From contig CAJTPZ010000004.1 of the NCBI GenBank assembly GCA_910578395.1, forward strand, positions 186,001 to 250,000: a DNA stretch of 64,000 nucleotides, given 5' to 3'. Position numbers and translations under genes: made by a program. This stretch comes from an uncultured Muribaculaceae bacterium. GTDB lineage: Bacteria; Bacteroidota; Bacteroidia; Bacteroidales; Muribaculaceae. Below, one piece after another: positions 52,761 to 63,187 of this stretch; the stretch's first letter is position 1; each line of letters opens with the position of its first letter. Under the pieces are notes generated by a model. The model was not told the origin of the DNA, made no database searches, and saw only the letters and a program-made list of their open reading frames with translations.

Positions 52761-54674
52761 TCAGCGGCGGCCGCCTTTTTTCTGCTGGTCACGCAATGCG
52801 GCCTGCTGTTGGCGCTGGGCCTCCTCCAGGCGAGCCATCCACTTGGATTTCTTTCGTGGTTTGGCTGCATGATCGCGCATCTTCTGACGCATCTTGTCCT
52901 CATCGGTCATCCAACGGAACATATAAGTCATGACAATTGTAATAAGCAGCGAAAGAAGATAGTAATAGCTTAGGCCTGCCGCATAGTCATTGAAGAAGAA
53001 AAGGAACATAAGCGGCATCATATACATCATAGCCTTCATGCCGGGCATACTCGATGTGCTCGCCTGGCTCTGCATGTTCAGTCGTGTATACACCACGTTC
53101 ACGGCAGTCATGAGCAGACAGAACAGACTTACATTCTTCCCATAGAACGGAATCGAGAACGGCAGAGTAAACACAATATCGGGCGCGGCGAGATTATGGG
53201 CCCAAAGAAAGCTCTGGCCGCGAAGCTCGATGCACGACGGGAAAAACCAGAACATAGCCACAAGTATAGGCATCTGAAGCAACATCGGCACACACCCCGA
53301 CATCGGACTCGCACCTGCCTTACTGTAAAGTTCCATAGTTTTCTGGCTGCGCTTCATCGCATTCTCCTGACCGGGATACTTGTCGTTTATCTCTTTGATT
53401 TCAGGAGCAAGCACTCTCATCTTGGCCTGCGACACAAGGCTTTTGTAAGTGAACGGGAACAGTATGACTTTGATAAACACCGTCAGTATCAATATGATCA
53501 GGCCATAATTGCTTATAACTGATCCGAGCCATGTAAATACCGGTATAATGATCAGAGTATTGATCCAACGTATTATAGGCCATCCGAGAGGTATAAGCGA
53601 AGTCAGGTCGAGATCCTCCTGTGTGTTGATCTCATTGTCAAGTGACGAAAGCAACGGATAGAGGTTGGGGCCGAGATAGACATCCATGGCGAAAGGCACT
53701 GCCTGAACAGATGAATAGTCTATAGTCGCCGACATATTCATATCCTTGACATAATCCTCGCTATCCTTTAAGAACTTAGATTCGACATCGGCACTGCTGA
53801 ATGCGGTGCGCGGAATCATGACCGTCGAGAAGAATTGATTTTTAAAACCTATCCACTTGACGCGCTGATGCAAGTTTTCCGAATCATCCTTAACCGAGGA
53901 AAGCTCATCGGGAGAATCTCCCAGGAATTTATAAGCCAAAGAGCTGTTGCGTTCCTCAAAGACACGTCCGGTCTCGTTGCGTGCCATCTTATATGCCCAG
54001 TCAAACTGAGCCGTAGCAAGCGACGCAGGCACATACTCGCTCATACCTTCCTGAAGCACCTCGACACCCACAACATAAGATCCCGGACGTAGCGTATAAC
54101 GCAAAGAAAGTGTGGCCGGCTTGGCGGCAGACGCGATATCATTGCCCTGACCGGCGGTATCGACAGCGGCAAACGCCTTTGGATTGCATGCTTTCGCAAA
54201 ATCCATGGTCATTACCACAACACTGTCGTTTACCTCTGTAGGAGTAAAGCGATAGTTTGACGTGTCAAAACGTCGTGAAGCGGTTGTAAATGTAAAACCA
54301 TAGCGAGAATCAGCCTCCCTTATCAGTTCTACACGAGAAGTGTCAGTATCTCCCTTGGCAAAGCTATTATAGTCATTCAGACGGGCAGATGTGATCATGC
54401 CGCCGCGCTCGGAAATCTCAAGACGCAAAAGATCATTTGCAAGCACAACCTTCGAAACAGTCTCTCCGGGAGCCACCATGCCTTCGTCAAGAGCCGGGCC
54501 ACTTTCCCCAGGCATTCCGGAAGCATTTTCCGATTCAGACTGAGCCGCCAGCTCGGCTTGTGACTGCTCGGCCGCACGTGCGGCGAGCTCTTCCTCGCCG
54601 GGACGGTTAAGCCATGTAAATCCCAGAACAACAGCTCCCATCAGCAGGAGCCCCGTCAGCGTATTCTTATCCAT
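52761..54674 (-). CDS. yidC: Membrane protein insertase YidC
   Basis: A 637-residue insertase. N-terminal anchor MDKNTLTGLLLMGAVVLGFTWL, an Ala/Glu/Ser-rich linker, the large periplasmic beta-sandwich, and the conserved core: TWLGSVISNYGLIILILTVFIKVILFPFTYKSLVSQAKMR, MELYSKAGASPMSGCVPMLLQMPILVAMFWFF, then the last two helices with MMPLMFLFFFNDYAAGLSYYYLLS. The tail is basic and Gln-rich (KSKWMARLEEAQRQQQAALR), as expected for ribosome contact. It lies 39 bases after pyrG on the same strand. Confidence 0.96.
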   Translation of the reverse strand: MDKNTLTGLLLMGAVVLGFTWLNRPGEEELAARAAEQSQAELAAQSESENASGMPGESGPALDEGMVAPGETVSKVVLANDLLRLEISERGGMITSARLNDYNSFAKGDTDTSRVELIREADSRYGFTFTTASRRFDTSNYRFTPTEVNDSVVVMTMDFAKACNPKAFAAVDTAGQGNDIASAAKPATLSLRYTLRPGSYVVGVEVLQEGMSEYVPASLATAQFDWAYKMARNETGRVFEERNSSLAYKFLGDSPDELSSVKDDSENLHQRVKWIGFKNQFFSTVMIPRTAFSSADVESKFLKDSEDYVKDMNMSATIDYSSVQAVPFAMDVYLGPNLYPLLSSLDNEINTQEDLDLTSLIPLGWPIIRWINTLIIIPVFTWLGSVISNYGLIILILTVFIKVILFPFTYKSLVSQAKMRVLAPEIKEINDKYPGQENAMKRSQKTMELYSKAGASPMSGCVPMLLQMPILVAMFWFFPSCIELRGQSFLWAHNLAAPDIVFTLPFSIPFYGKNVSLFCLLMTAVNVVYTRLNMQSQASTSSMPGMKAMMYMMPLMFLFFFNDYAAGLSYYYLLSLLITIVMTYMFRWMTDEDKMRQKMRDHAAKPRKKSKWMARLEEAQRQQQAALRDQQKKGGRR

Positions 54675-54713
54675 TCTGTTTTCTGTTTCTCCTTCTCCGG
54701 AAAAATTCTTACT

Positions 54714-56384
<1,671 letters not shown>

Positions 56385-56392
56385 TCAAGCTA

Positions 56393-56400
56393 CAAATATA
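56393..56400 (-). promoter_or_regulatory. Promoter -7 element of pyrG
   Basis: The minus strand reads TATATTTG, with a TTG about 20 bases further upstream as a partial -33 element. It lies 47 bases before the pyrG ATG and probably also drives yidC. Confidence 0.6.
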
Positions 56401-56444
56401 CACCTTTTTCACAATTGCCACAATCGCAAGCGCGCGTACGCATA

Positions 56445-56480
56445 CAAAAAAGCGCACCCCGGTGTATCCGGAAGCGCGCT
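56445..56480 (-). terminator. Terminator after pckA
   Basis: On the minus strand AGCGC...CTTCCGG pairs with CCGGG...GCGCT, followed directly by a run of six Ts. It separates pckA from the pyrG promoter. Confidence 0.8.
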
Positions 56481-56502
56481 ATTATTAAGTTGATGCCTGA
56501 AC

Positions 56503-58113
56503 TTACTTGTCGAGCTGAGGACCGGCAGCTACGAGAGCCTTGCCGGCCTCGTTGGTCTCATACTTCTTGAAGTTCTTGATGAAGCGTGAAGCGAGATCCT
56601 CCGCCTTGGTGTTCCACTCCTCTACGTTAGCGTAGGTGTCACGCGGATCAAGGATCTTGGGATCAACACCGGGAAGCTCGGTCGGGATCTCGAAGTCGAA
56701 GATCGGGAGCTTCTTGGTGGGAGCATTCAGGATAGCGCCGTCGAGGATAGCGTCGATGATACCGCGAGTGTCGCGGATCGAGATACGCTTGCCGGTGCCG
56801 TTCCAGCCTGTGTTCACGAGGTAAGCCTTTGCACCGCTCTTTTCCATCTTCTTCACGAGTTCCTCGGCATATTTTGTCGGGTGAAGCTCAAGGAATGCCT
56901 GACCGAAGCAAGCCGAGAAAGTCGGAGTCGGCTCTGTGATACCACGCTCTGTGCCTGCGAGTTTGGCAGTAAAGCCCGACAGGAAGTAGTACTTGGTCTG
57001 CTCGGGAGTCAGAATCGAAACGGGAGGAAGCACACCGAATGCGTCAGCCGAAAGGAAGATCACGTTCTTTGCTGCGGGACCGGCCGAAATAGGCTTAACG
57101 ATATTATCGATGTGGTTGATCGGGTACGATACACGGGTGTTCTCGGTCACACTCTTGTCAGCGAAATCGATCTTGCCGTCATTGTCAACTGTGACATTCT
57201 CGAGAAGCGCATCACGACGGATAGCGTTGTAAATATCGGGCTCGCTCTCCTTGTCGAGATTGATAACCTTTGCATAACAGCCACCCTCGAAGTTGAAGAC
57301 GCCGTTGTCGTCCCAGCCATGCTCGTCATCACCTATAAGCAGACGCTTCGGGTCGGTCGAGAGAGTGGTTTTGCCGGTACCTGAAAGACCAAAGAAGATT
57401 GCGGTGTTCTCACCGTTCTTGTCAGTGTTGGCCGAGCAGTGCATTGAAGCGATTCCCTGCTGGGGGAGATAGTAGTTCATCATAGAGAACATACCCTTCT
57501 TCATCTCACCGCCATACCATGTGTTGATGATGACCTGCTCGCGCGAAGTTGTATTGAACACAACGGCAGTCTCCGAGTTAAGACCAAGCTCCTTGTAGTT
57601 CTCTACCTTGGCCTTCGATGCGTTGTACACAACAAAGTCAGGAGTGAAGTCCTTGAGTTCCTCCTCGGTGGGAGCGATAAACATATTTGTCACGAAGTGA
57701 GCCTGCCATGCAACCTCCACGATGAAGCGCACTGCCATGCGGGTGTCCTTGTTGGCACCGCAGAAACGATCCACAACATAAAGCTTCTTGTTAGAGAGCT
57801 CCTTCACTGCGATTTCCTTAACAGCAGCCCAGGTCTTCTCGGTAACAGGCTTGTTGTCATTCTTATATTCCTCCGAAGTCCACCACACGTTGTCCTTCGA
57901 GTTCTCGTCGAGCACGATGAACTTGTCCTTGGGCGAGCGGCCGGTGTAGATACCGGTCATCACGTTCACAGCGCCCAGTTCTGTCACTACTCCTTTTTCA
58001 AAACCCTCAAGAGTGGGAAGGGTCTCTTCTTTAAAAAGCTCCTCGTAAGAGGGGTTGTAGATAATCTCAGTGGTGCCGGTGATACCATACTGAGTTAAGT
58101 CAATCTTGCTCAT
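56503..58113 (-). CDS. pckA: Phosphoenolpyruvate carboxykinase (ATP)
   Basis: A 536-residue ATP-type PEPCK that interconverts oxaloacetate and PEP. In gut Bacteroidetes it commonly runs toward CO2 fixation on the succinate path as well as gluconeogenesis. Seen are [33 protein letters not shown], the kinase loop [39 protein letters not shown] and [14 protein letters not shown]. Length is normal. The base composition is slightly richer and the codons more biased than its neighbours, as for a highly expressed gene. It has an unusually long structured leader. Confidence 0.97.
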   Translation of the reverse strand: MSKIDLTQYGITGTTEIIYNPSYEELFKEETLPTLEGFEKGVVTELGAVNVMTGIYTGRSPKDKFIVLDENSKDNVWWTSEEYKNDNKPVTEKTWAAVKEIAVKELSNKKLYVVDRFCGANKDTRMAVRFIVEVAWQAHFVTNMFIAPTEEELKDFTPDFVVYNASKAKVENYKELGLNSETAVVFNTTSREQVIINTWYGGEMKKGMFSMMNYYLPQQGIASMHCSANTDKNGENTAIFFGLSGTGKTTLSTDPKRLLIGDDEHGWDDNGVFNFEGGCYAKVINLDKESEPDIYNAIRRDALLENVTVDNDGKIDFADKSVTENTRVSYPINHIDNIVKPISAGPAAKNVIFLSADAFGVLPPVSILTPEQTKYYFLSGFTAKLAGTERGITEPTPTFSACFGQAFLELHPTKYAEELVKKMEKSGAKAYLVNTGWNGTGKRISIRDTRGIIDAILDGAILNAPTKKLPIFDFEIPTELPGVDPKILDPRDTYANVEEWNTKAEDLASRFIKNFKKYETNEAGKALVAAGPQLDK

Positions 58114-58272
58114 TTCCGTTTTATTAGAAAGATTTGTTGATATTGGTTGTTACTTTTCTTTTTTACCATGCGGCTACCGACATCGGCGTCCAATGTCCAG
58201 GCCGTTCACCGACAAATAACTCCCCTGTGACTAAGCCACAGAGAAACTTGTCGTAAGGACAAGGTTATTCAT
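58114..58272 (-). promoter_or_regulatory. Structured 5' leader of pckA
   Basis: The transcript from the pckA promoter would carry about 155 bases before the ATG. Three hairpins are visible: CTTGTC/GACAAG (58247-58263), CTGTG/CACAG (58225-58241) and GACAT/ATGTC (58179-58197). An A-rich unstructured stretch follows up to the start codon. Most leaders in this window are 20-50 bases, so this one stands out. It is not a riboswitch class I recognise. Confidence 0.4.
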
Positions 58273-58278
58273 CCAACG

Positions 58279-58286
58279 CAAAGTTA
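58279..58286 (-). promoter_or_regulatory. Promoter -7 element of pckA
   Basis: The minus strand reads TAACTTTG, an exact TAnnTTTG match, in AT-rich surroundings. It predicts a start near 58272 and the long leader. Confidence 0.6.
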
Positions 58287-58343
58287 ATCTTATTTTCTTT
58301 AAACCCGCCAACTTTCATCCTTTTTTTATTTAAAAAATACCAT

Positions 58344-58351
58344 TATTTTTG
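58344..58351 (+). promoter_or_regulatory. Promoter -7 element of porX, leaderless or nearly so
   Basis: TATTTTTG ends six bases before the ATG at 58358, so transcription should start at or just before the initiation codon. Confidence 0.55.
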
Positions 58352-58357
58352 TTGTGT

Positions 58358-59950
58358 ATGAGCTATGATCGCATCGACACCACACAACCACTCGCCGAAA
58401 TCCTTTGGGCCGACGATGAGATAGACCTGCTGAGGCCTCATATCCTTTTCCTGTCAGCTAAAGGATACAGGGTCACACCTGTTCGGTCAGGAAACGATGC
58501 GATTACAGCGATAACCGCCGGCTCTCCTCGTTTCGATCTGGTTTTCCTCGACGAAAACATGCCCGGACTTTCAGGACTTGACACCCTCGATAAAATCAAG
58601 GCTTTGACACCGAACACTCCGATAGCGCTCATAACCAAAAGCGACGACGAACAGATCATGGACATAGCCGTAGGAAACCGCATAGCCGACTATCTGATAA
58701 AACCGGTAAATCCAAGCCAGATACTTCTGTCAATAAAGAAGGTGCTCCACAGCGACAGACTCATCACCGAAACCGATTCACGTCGCAGCCGTGAGCACTA
58801 CCTCAGTCTCAACGGATCCATCGACAAGGCAGACTCTATTGAAGATTGGCAGAAAATCTACCGTATACTTGCCGAAAGCAGTGTAAGTCTCGACTCCACG
58901 CAATCCGACACCGCCACAATCTTCAACTCTATCATCGACCGCGCAAACAACGCGTTCTTCCGGTTTGTCAGACACAATTACGGACATTGGATATCAGCAC
59001 GCGAATACGGCGACAACCCGATCATGAGCCCCGACGTTCTTGACAGAACGGTACTTCCACTCATCCGGCAGGAAAAACGTCCGGTATTCCTGTTGCTCGA
59101 CAATCTCACGCTCAGCCAATGGATCATAGCCAAGTCGATATTTACTTCCCGATTCAACATCTCCGACGAAACACTCTACACCGCCATACTTCCCTCCTCG
59201 ACCCAATATTGCCGCAACGCCATCCTCTCCGGACTGATGCCGCTTGATATTGCGTCAAGATTCCCCGAACTTTGGGTCAATGAGAAATCAAGTTCCGGAA
59301 AAAACCTCGCGGAAGAGACTATGCTGCGCGACTGGGCTGACAGACGGCAACTGAAAGACCGCACCATTTCCTATATCCACACCACCGACACCGCATCGAT
59401 ACGCCTGCTGTCTCGCTCTTTCAGAGAGACTGCCGCCTCGACCGACGACCTTACTGTAATCATCGTCAACTTTACCGACATGCTTTCTCACTCGGTAACC
59501 GACAATCCCATCCTCCGTGAGATCGCACCCGACGATGCAGCGTTCAGGTCGATATTCCTCTCCTGGCTGAGTCACAGCCCGCTGCGAAAACTAATAGAAA
59601 ATATAGCCGATGCGCGACGCCCCATTGTTGTAACCACCGACCACGGCTCAATCAAAGTCACAAATCCGGTGCGCATATCCGCAGGACGCGATTCAACATC
59701 TGCCATGCGTTATAAAATAGGACGGAACATCTCATTTCCTCCCAAACAGACGTTCGAGATGCAACGACCGCACCAATTCCGAATTCCGGCCGGCATATCG
59801 TCATCATGCGTCATTGCCGGCCGACGCGACTTCCTCCTATACCCTAACGATTTTAACCGATACGCCGGAATGTATGCCGGCACCTACCAGCACGGAGGCA
59901 TATCCATGCAGGAAATGATCCTACCGCTCGTCACACTTGTTCCAAAATGA
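58358..59950 (+). CDS. porX: PorX-like response regulator with PglZ domain
   Basis: A 530-residue protein. Residues 1-120 form a receiver domain (LWADDEIDLL with acidic Asp19/Asp20, phospho-acceptor Asp65 in FLDENMPG, Thr93 and Lys115). A helical middle segment follows, and then from about residue 200 a PglZ domain of the alkaline-phosphatase superfamily (VFLLLDNLTLSQW, VIIVNFTDMLSHS, IVVTTDHGSIKV). PorX with sensor PorY controls the type IX secretion system and gliding genes in Bacteroidetes, and its PglZ domain hydrolyses cyclic oligonucleotides. Close homologues also occur in species without type IX secretion. It overlaps tsaE by four bases. Confidence 0.93.
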   Translation: MSYDRIDTTQPLAEILWADDEIDLLRPHILFLSAKGYRVTPVRSGNDAITAITAGSPRFDLVFLDENMPGLSGLDTLDKIKALTPNTPIALITKSDDEQIMDIAVGNRIADYLIKPVNPSQILLSIKKVLHSDRLITETDSRRSREHYLSLNGSIDKADSIEDWQKIYRILAESSVSLDSTQSDTATIFNSIIDRANNAFFRFVRHNYGHWISAREYGDNPIMSPDVLDRTVLPLIRQEKRPVFLLLDNLTLSQWIIAKSIFTSRFNISDETLYTAILPSSTQYCRNAILSGLMPLDIASRFPELWVNEKSSSGKNLAEETMLRDWADRRQLKDRTISYIHTTDTASIRLLSRSFRETAASTDDLTVIIVNFTDMLSHSVTDNPILREIAPDDAAFRSIFLSWLSHSPLRKLIENIADARRPIVVTTDHGSIKVTNPVRISAGRDSTSAMRYKIGRNISFPPKQTFEMQRPHQFRIPAGISSSCVIAGRRDFLLYPNDFNRYAGMYAGTYQHGGISMQEMILPLVTLVPK

Positions 59951-60390
59951 AAGAAACTACATTCAAAATCTCAGCTGACTCTCAGTCAGCGATCGACCAG
60001 GCCGCCGACCTAATCCTTGAAGCTGCCGACGGTTGTTCGGTAATAGCATTCCATGGCGAAATGGGCGCCGGAAAGACCACCATAATCAGCGCGCTCGCAA
60101 AAGCTCTTGGAGTTGCTGCCGATGAAATCTCTTCGCCGTCATTCTCAATCGTCAACGAGTATCGTTCCGACGCCACTGCCGAACTAATCTATCACTTCGA
60201 CCTATACCGTCTGCAGTCGATCGATCAGGCTGTCGAGATCGGAGTTGAGGATTATTTCGACTCCGGAGCACTGTGCCTCATAGAATGGCCAGATATAATC
60301 GACCCGCTGCTTCCTGTTGCAACAACTGATATTTTCATCAAAGTCCTCCCCGACTCATCAAGGGAGATACGCATTGTCAACCCTATCTGA
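59947..60390 (+). CDS. tsaE: tRNA threonylcarbamoyladenosine biosynthesis ATPase TsaE
   Basis: A 147-residue P-loop protein: VIAFHGEMGAGKTTIISALAKALG (Walker A), SSPSFSIVNEYRS, YHFDLYRLQSIDQAVEIGVEDYF and CLIEWPDII. It cycles the TsaB-TsaD complex during t6A synthesis. The end lies close to birA, and its start overlaps porX. TsaD is encoded at 23069-24112. Confidence 0.95.
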   Translation: MKETTFKISADSQSAIDQAADLILEAADGCSVIAFHGEMGAGKTTIISALAKALGVAADEISSPSFSIVNEYRSDATAELIYHFDLYRLQSIDQAVEIGVEDYFDSGALCLIEWPDIIDPLLPVATTDIFIKVLPDSSREIRIVNPI

Positions 60391-60403
60391 CATCACAGAC
60401 CCG

Positions 60404-61171
60404 ATGGAACTGACCCTGCAGCAATGCGACTCGACCAACACCGAGATGAAACGCATCATTGAATCCGGACGCTTTCTGCCTTCCGGGTCAACCGTCCGTG
60501 CCATCGCGCAGACAGCCGGACGCGGACAGAGAGGAAACTCATGGGAAGCCGAACCTGGCAAAAATCTCACATTTTCCATACTGTTGCGTCCCGGTGGACT
60601 ACTGCCAAAACATCATTTTCTCGTTTCCGAAGCAATTGCGATAGCCACCGCCTCATTTCTGGCCGGTATAATAGGTGACAGCCACAAAGACACGGTAAAA
60701 ATCAAATGGCCTAACGACATATACTTCGGCGACCGCAAAATAGCCGGCATACTCATCGAAAATTCACTGGGCATGTCCGGACAGATATTACAGACAATAG
60801 CCGGTATCGGAATCAACATAAATCAGCAGACATTCTCCGACTCGATCCCAAACCCTATATCCGTCAGAAACATTATAGGATCCGATCTCGATCTCGATAC
60901 ACTCATGCCACGCATCTCGAGATCCGTGACCGCTTTTGTCGACAGTCTTGCTCCCATCATTGCATCAGGCACATCGCTGACCGACTTTGAAAGCATGTAC
61001 CACAGCTGGCTATGGCGTGCCGACGGATTCTACAACTGGCGCGACACAGCCTCCGGAGAGATATTCTCCGCCAAAATAGATAAAGTAATGTCAAACGGAC
61101 AGATAATACTTCGACTGCACGACGACAATACCATAGGCTACATGTTCAAGGAAGTCGAAGCCGTCATTTGA
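60404..61171 (+). CDS. birA: Biotin-[acetyl-CoA-carboxylase] ligase
   Basis: A 255-residue biotin-protein ligase without the N-terminal DNA-binding domain, hence not a repressor. Motifs: CDSTNTEMKR, the biotinoyl-AMP loop AGRGQRGNSWEAEPGKNLTFS, VKIKWPNDIYFGDRKIAGILIE, TIAGIGININQ, and the C-terminal SH3-like domain (ASGEIFSAKIDKVMSNGQIIL). It attaches biotin to carboxylase carrier subunits. A TTG at 60374 within tsaE is an alternative start adding ten residues. Confidence 0.94.
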   Translation: MELTLQQCDSTNTEMKRIIESGRFLPSGSTVRAIAQTAGRGQRGNSWEAEPGKNLTFSILLRPGGLLPKHHFLVSEAIAIATASFLAGIIGDSHKDTVKIKWPNDIYFGDRKIAGILIENSLGMSGQILQTIAGIGININQQTFSDSIPNPISVRNIIGSDLDLDTLMPRISRSVTAFVDSLAPIIASGTSLTDFESMYHSWLWRADGFYNWRDTASGEIFSAKIDKVMSNGQIILRLHDDNTIGYMFKEVEAVI

Positions 61172-61189
61172 GAAATTGCAACATATACC

Positions 61190-63187
61190 ATGGAACATAC
61201 ACCTATAAAGAACTTCAACGACGAAAGAGACCTGCGTCTGCTCGAACTGCTTAGCCAGACCTTTGGAACAGTAAGTGCCGCGAGTACCGAAATAATCAAT
61301 CTGGAAGCGATACTCAATCTACCCAAAGGCACGGAACACTTCGTCGCCGACCTCCATGGTGAGCACGCAGCATTCAATCATATTCTACGCAACGCATCCG
61401 GAAACATAAAGAGAAAAGTAACCGACCTATTCGGTAACTCGATGCGTGAATCCGACATAAGACAGCTATGCTCCCTTATCTACTATCCCGAAAAAAAGCT
61501 CGAGCTCATACGCATAGAGGAGCCTGATCTTTCCGACTTCTACAATATCACTCTCCACCGGCTGATTTCAGTCTGCCAGTCGGTCTCGTCAAAGTACACC
61601 CGCTCAAAAGTCCGCAAAGCACTGCCGCCAGAGTTTGCCTATATAATAGAGGAACTGTTGCATGAATCACCTTCCGACGAAGACAAGCAGGCCTACTTCT
61701 CGCGCATCATCGAAACAATCATTTCAACCGGACAGGCCGACGCATTCATTGTCGAAATGTGCAGGCTCATACAACGCCTTTCTATAGACCAGCTGCACAT
61801 ACTCGGCGATATATTCGACCGCGGCCCGGGAGCACACCTGATTCTCGACGATCTATGCTCCTACTCGAGGTTTGACATACAATGGGGTAACCACGACGCC
61901 CTTTGGATGGGCGCAGCGGCCGGAAACGACGCATGCATCGCCAATGTGCTGCGCCTGTCATTGCGCTATGCCAACCTGACAACTCTCGACGACGGCTACG
62001 GAATCAGTCTGCTACCGCTTGCGACATTCGCAATGGAGACCTATGCCGATGACCCGGCCACACAATTCCTTCCAATCACCGGACCAGAATCACGCATCGA
62101 CCAAAAGACGTGTCAGCTTATAGCTCTCATGCACAAAGCCATCGCCGTAATCCAGTTCAAACTTGAAGGTAACCTCATTTCAAATCACCCCGAGTGGAAC
62201 ATGGAAAACCGGAAGCTACTGCACCACATCTCAGCCGATCGTCAGCAGATCTTTCTTCCCGAAGAAAACAATACGTTCTGTCTCAACGACACGAACTTTC
62301 CCACAATCGACCCGCAGGATCCCTATAGACTCACTTCAGAAGAGAAATCACTTGTCGAGAAACTGCATCACTCTTTTCGCGTGAGCGACAAACTGCGCCG
62401 GCACATGAAAGTACTGCTATCCAACGGCAACCTTTACAATGTGTGCAACTCAAACCTTCTCTTCCACGCTTCGATGCCGATCAACCACGACGGATCGTTC
62501 AAAAACGTCTTCGTCTTGGATGGACATTACTCCGGACGAAAGCTATACGACCGCATAAGCCATCTGTTGCGTGCGGCCTACAACGACGACGCGCCAGCCG
62601 AGACAAGGCAATATGCGAAGGACTACTACTGGTATCTATGGTGCGGTCCCGATTCGCCGCTATTCGATAAAAGCCGAATGACAACATTCGAGCGCTATTT
62701 TATTGATGACAAATCAACTCATATCGAAGAAAAAGGAGCTTACTATACTCTGCGTGACCGTGTCGATATATGCGAGATGATACTCGACGAATTTTCCGTT
62801 TCAGGAAAGCACCGGCACATCATAAACGGCCATGTTCCAGTAAAAGCCGTAAAAGGCGAGTCGCCAATACGTGCCGACGGAAGGCTCATGGTCATTGATG
62901 GAGGTTTCGCTGAAGCCTATCATAATAAAACAGGCACAGCCGGATACACTCTCGTATATCACAGCACAGGGTTTGTGCTCGTTCAGCACGAGCCATTCTC
63001 ATCGGTCGACGAGGTAATCCGCACAGGATCCGACATTGCCGGAACAACCGTAATTGTCGAGTCTTCCGCCAAACGAATCAGAGTACGTGACACCGACAAA
63101 GGACGTGTGCTTGCCAACCAGATCAACGAGCTGAAAGCTCTTCTGCACGCCTATAGAAACGGCACTATCCCCGAACGCAAAAAATGA
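61190..63187 (+). CDS. fbp: Fructose-1,6-bisphosphatase class 3
   Basis: A 665-residue class III (Firmicutes/Bacteroidetes-type) FBPase of the metallophosphatase superfamily. It has FVADLHGEHAAFNHIL, ILGDIFDRGPGAHLILDDL, IQWGNHDALWMGAAAGN, later NLLFHASMPINHDG, CGPDSPLF, HIINGHVPVKAVKGESPIRADGRLMVIDGGFAEAY, and a C-terminal HEPFSSVDEVI. It is the gluconeogenic counterpart of phosphofructokinase. With pckA about 3 kb away, the window contains two committed gluconeogenic steps. It overlaps the next gene by four bases. Confidence 0.97.
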   Translation: MEHTPIKNFNDERDLRLLELLSQTFGTVSAASTEIINLEAILNLPKGTEHFVADLHGEHAAFNHILRNASGNIKRKVTDLFGNSMRESDIRQLCSLIYYPEKKLELIRIEEPDLSDFYNITLHRLISVCQSVSSKYTRSKVRKALPPEFAYIIEELLHESPSDEDKQAYFSRIIETIISTGQADAFIVEMCRLIQRLSIDQLHILGDIFDRGPGAHLILDDLCSYSRFDIQWGNHDALWMGAAAGNDACIANVLRLSLRYANLTTLDDGYGISLLPLATFAMETYADDPATQFLPITGPESRIDQKTCQLIALMHKAIAVIQFKLEGNLISNHPEWNMENRKLLHHISADRQQIFLPEENNTFCLNDTNFPTIDPQDPYRLTSEEKSLVEKLHHSFRVSDKLRRHMKVLLSNGNLYNVCNSNLLFHASMPINHDGSFKNVFVLDGHYSGRKLYDRISHLLRAAYNDDAPAETRQYAKDYYWYLWCGPDSPLFDKSRMTTFERYFIDDKSTHIEEKGAYYTLRDRVDICEMILDEFSVSGKHRHIINGHVPVKAVKGESPIRADGRLMVIDGGFAEAYHNKTGTAGYTLVYHSTGFVLVQHEPFSSVDEVIRTGSDIAGTTVIVESSAKRIRVRDTDKGRVLANQINELKALLHAYRNGTIPERKK

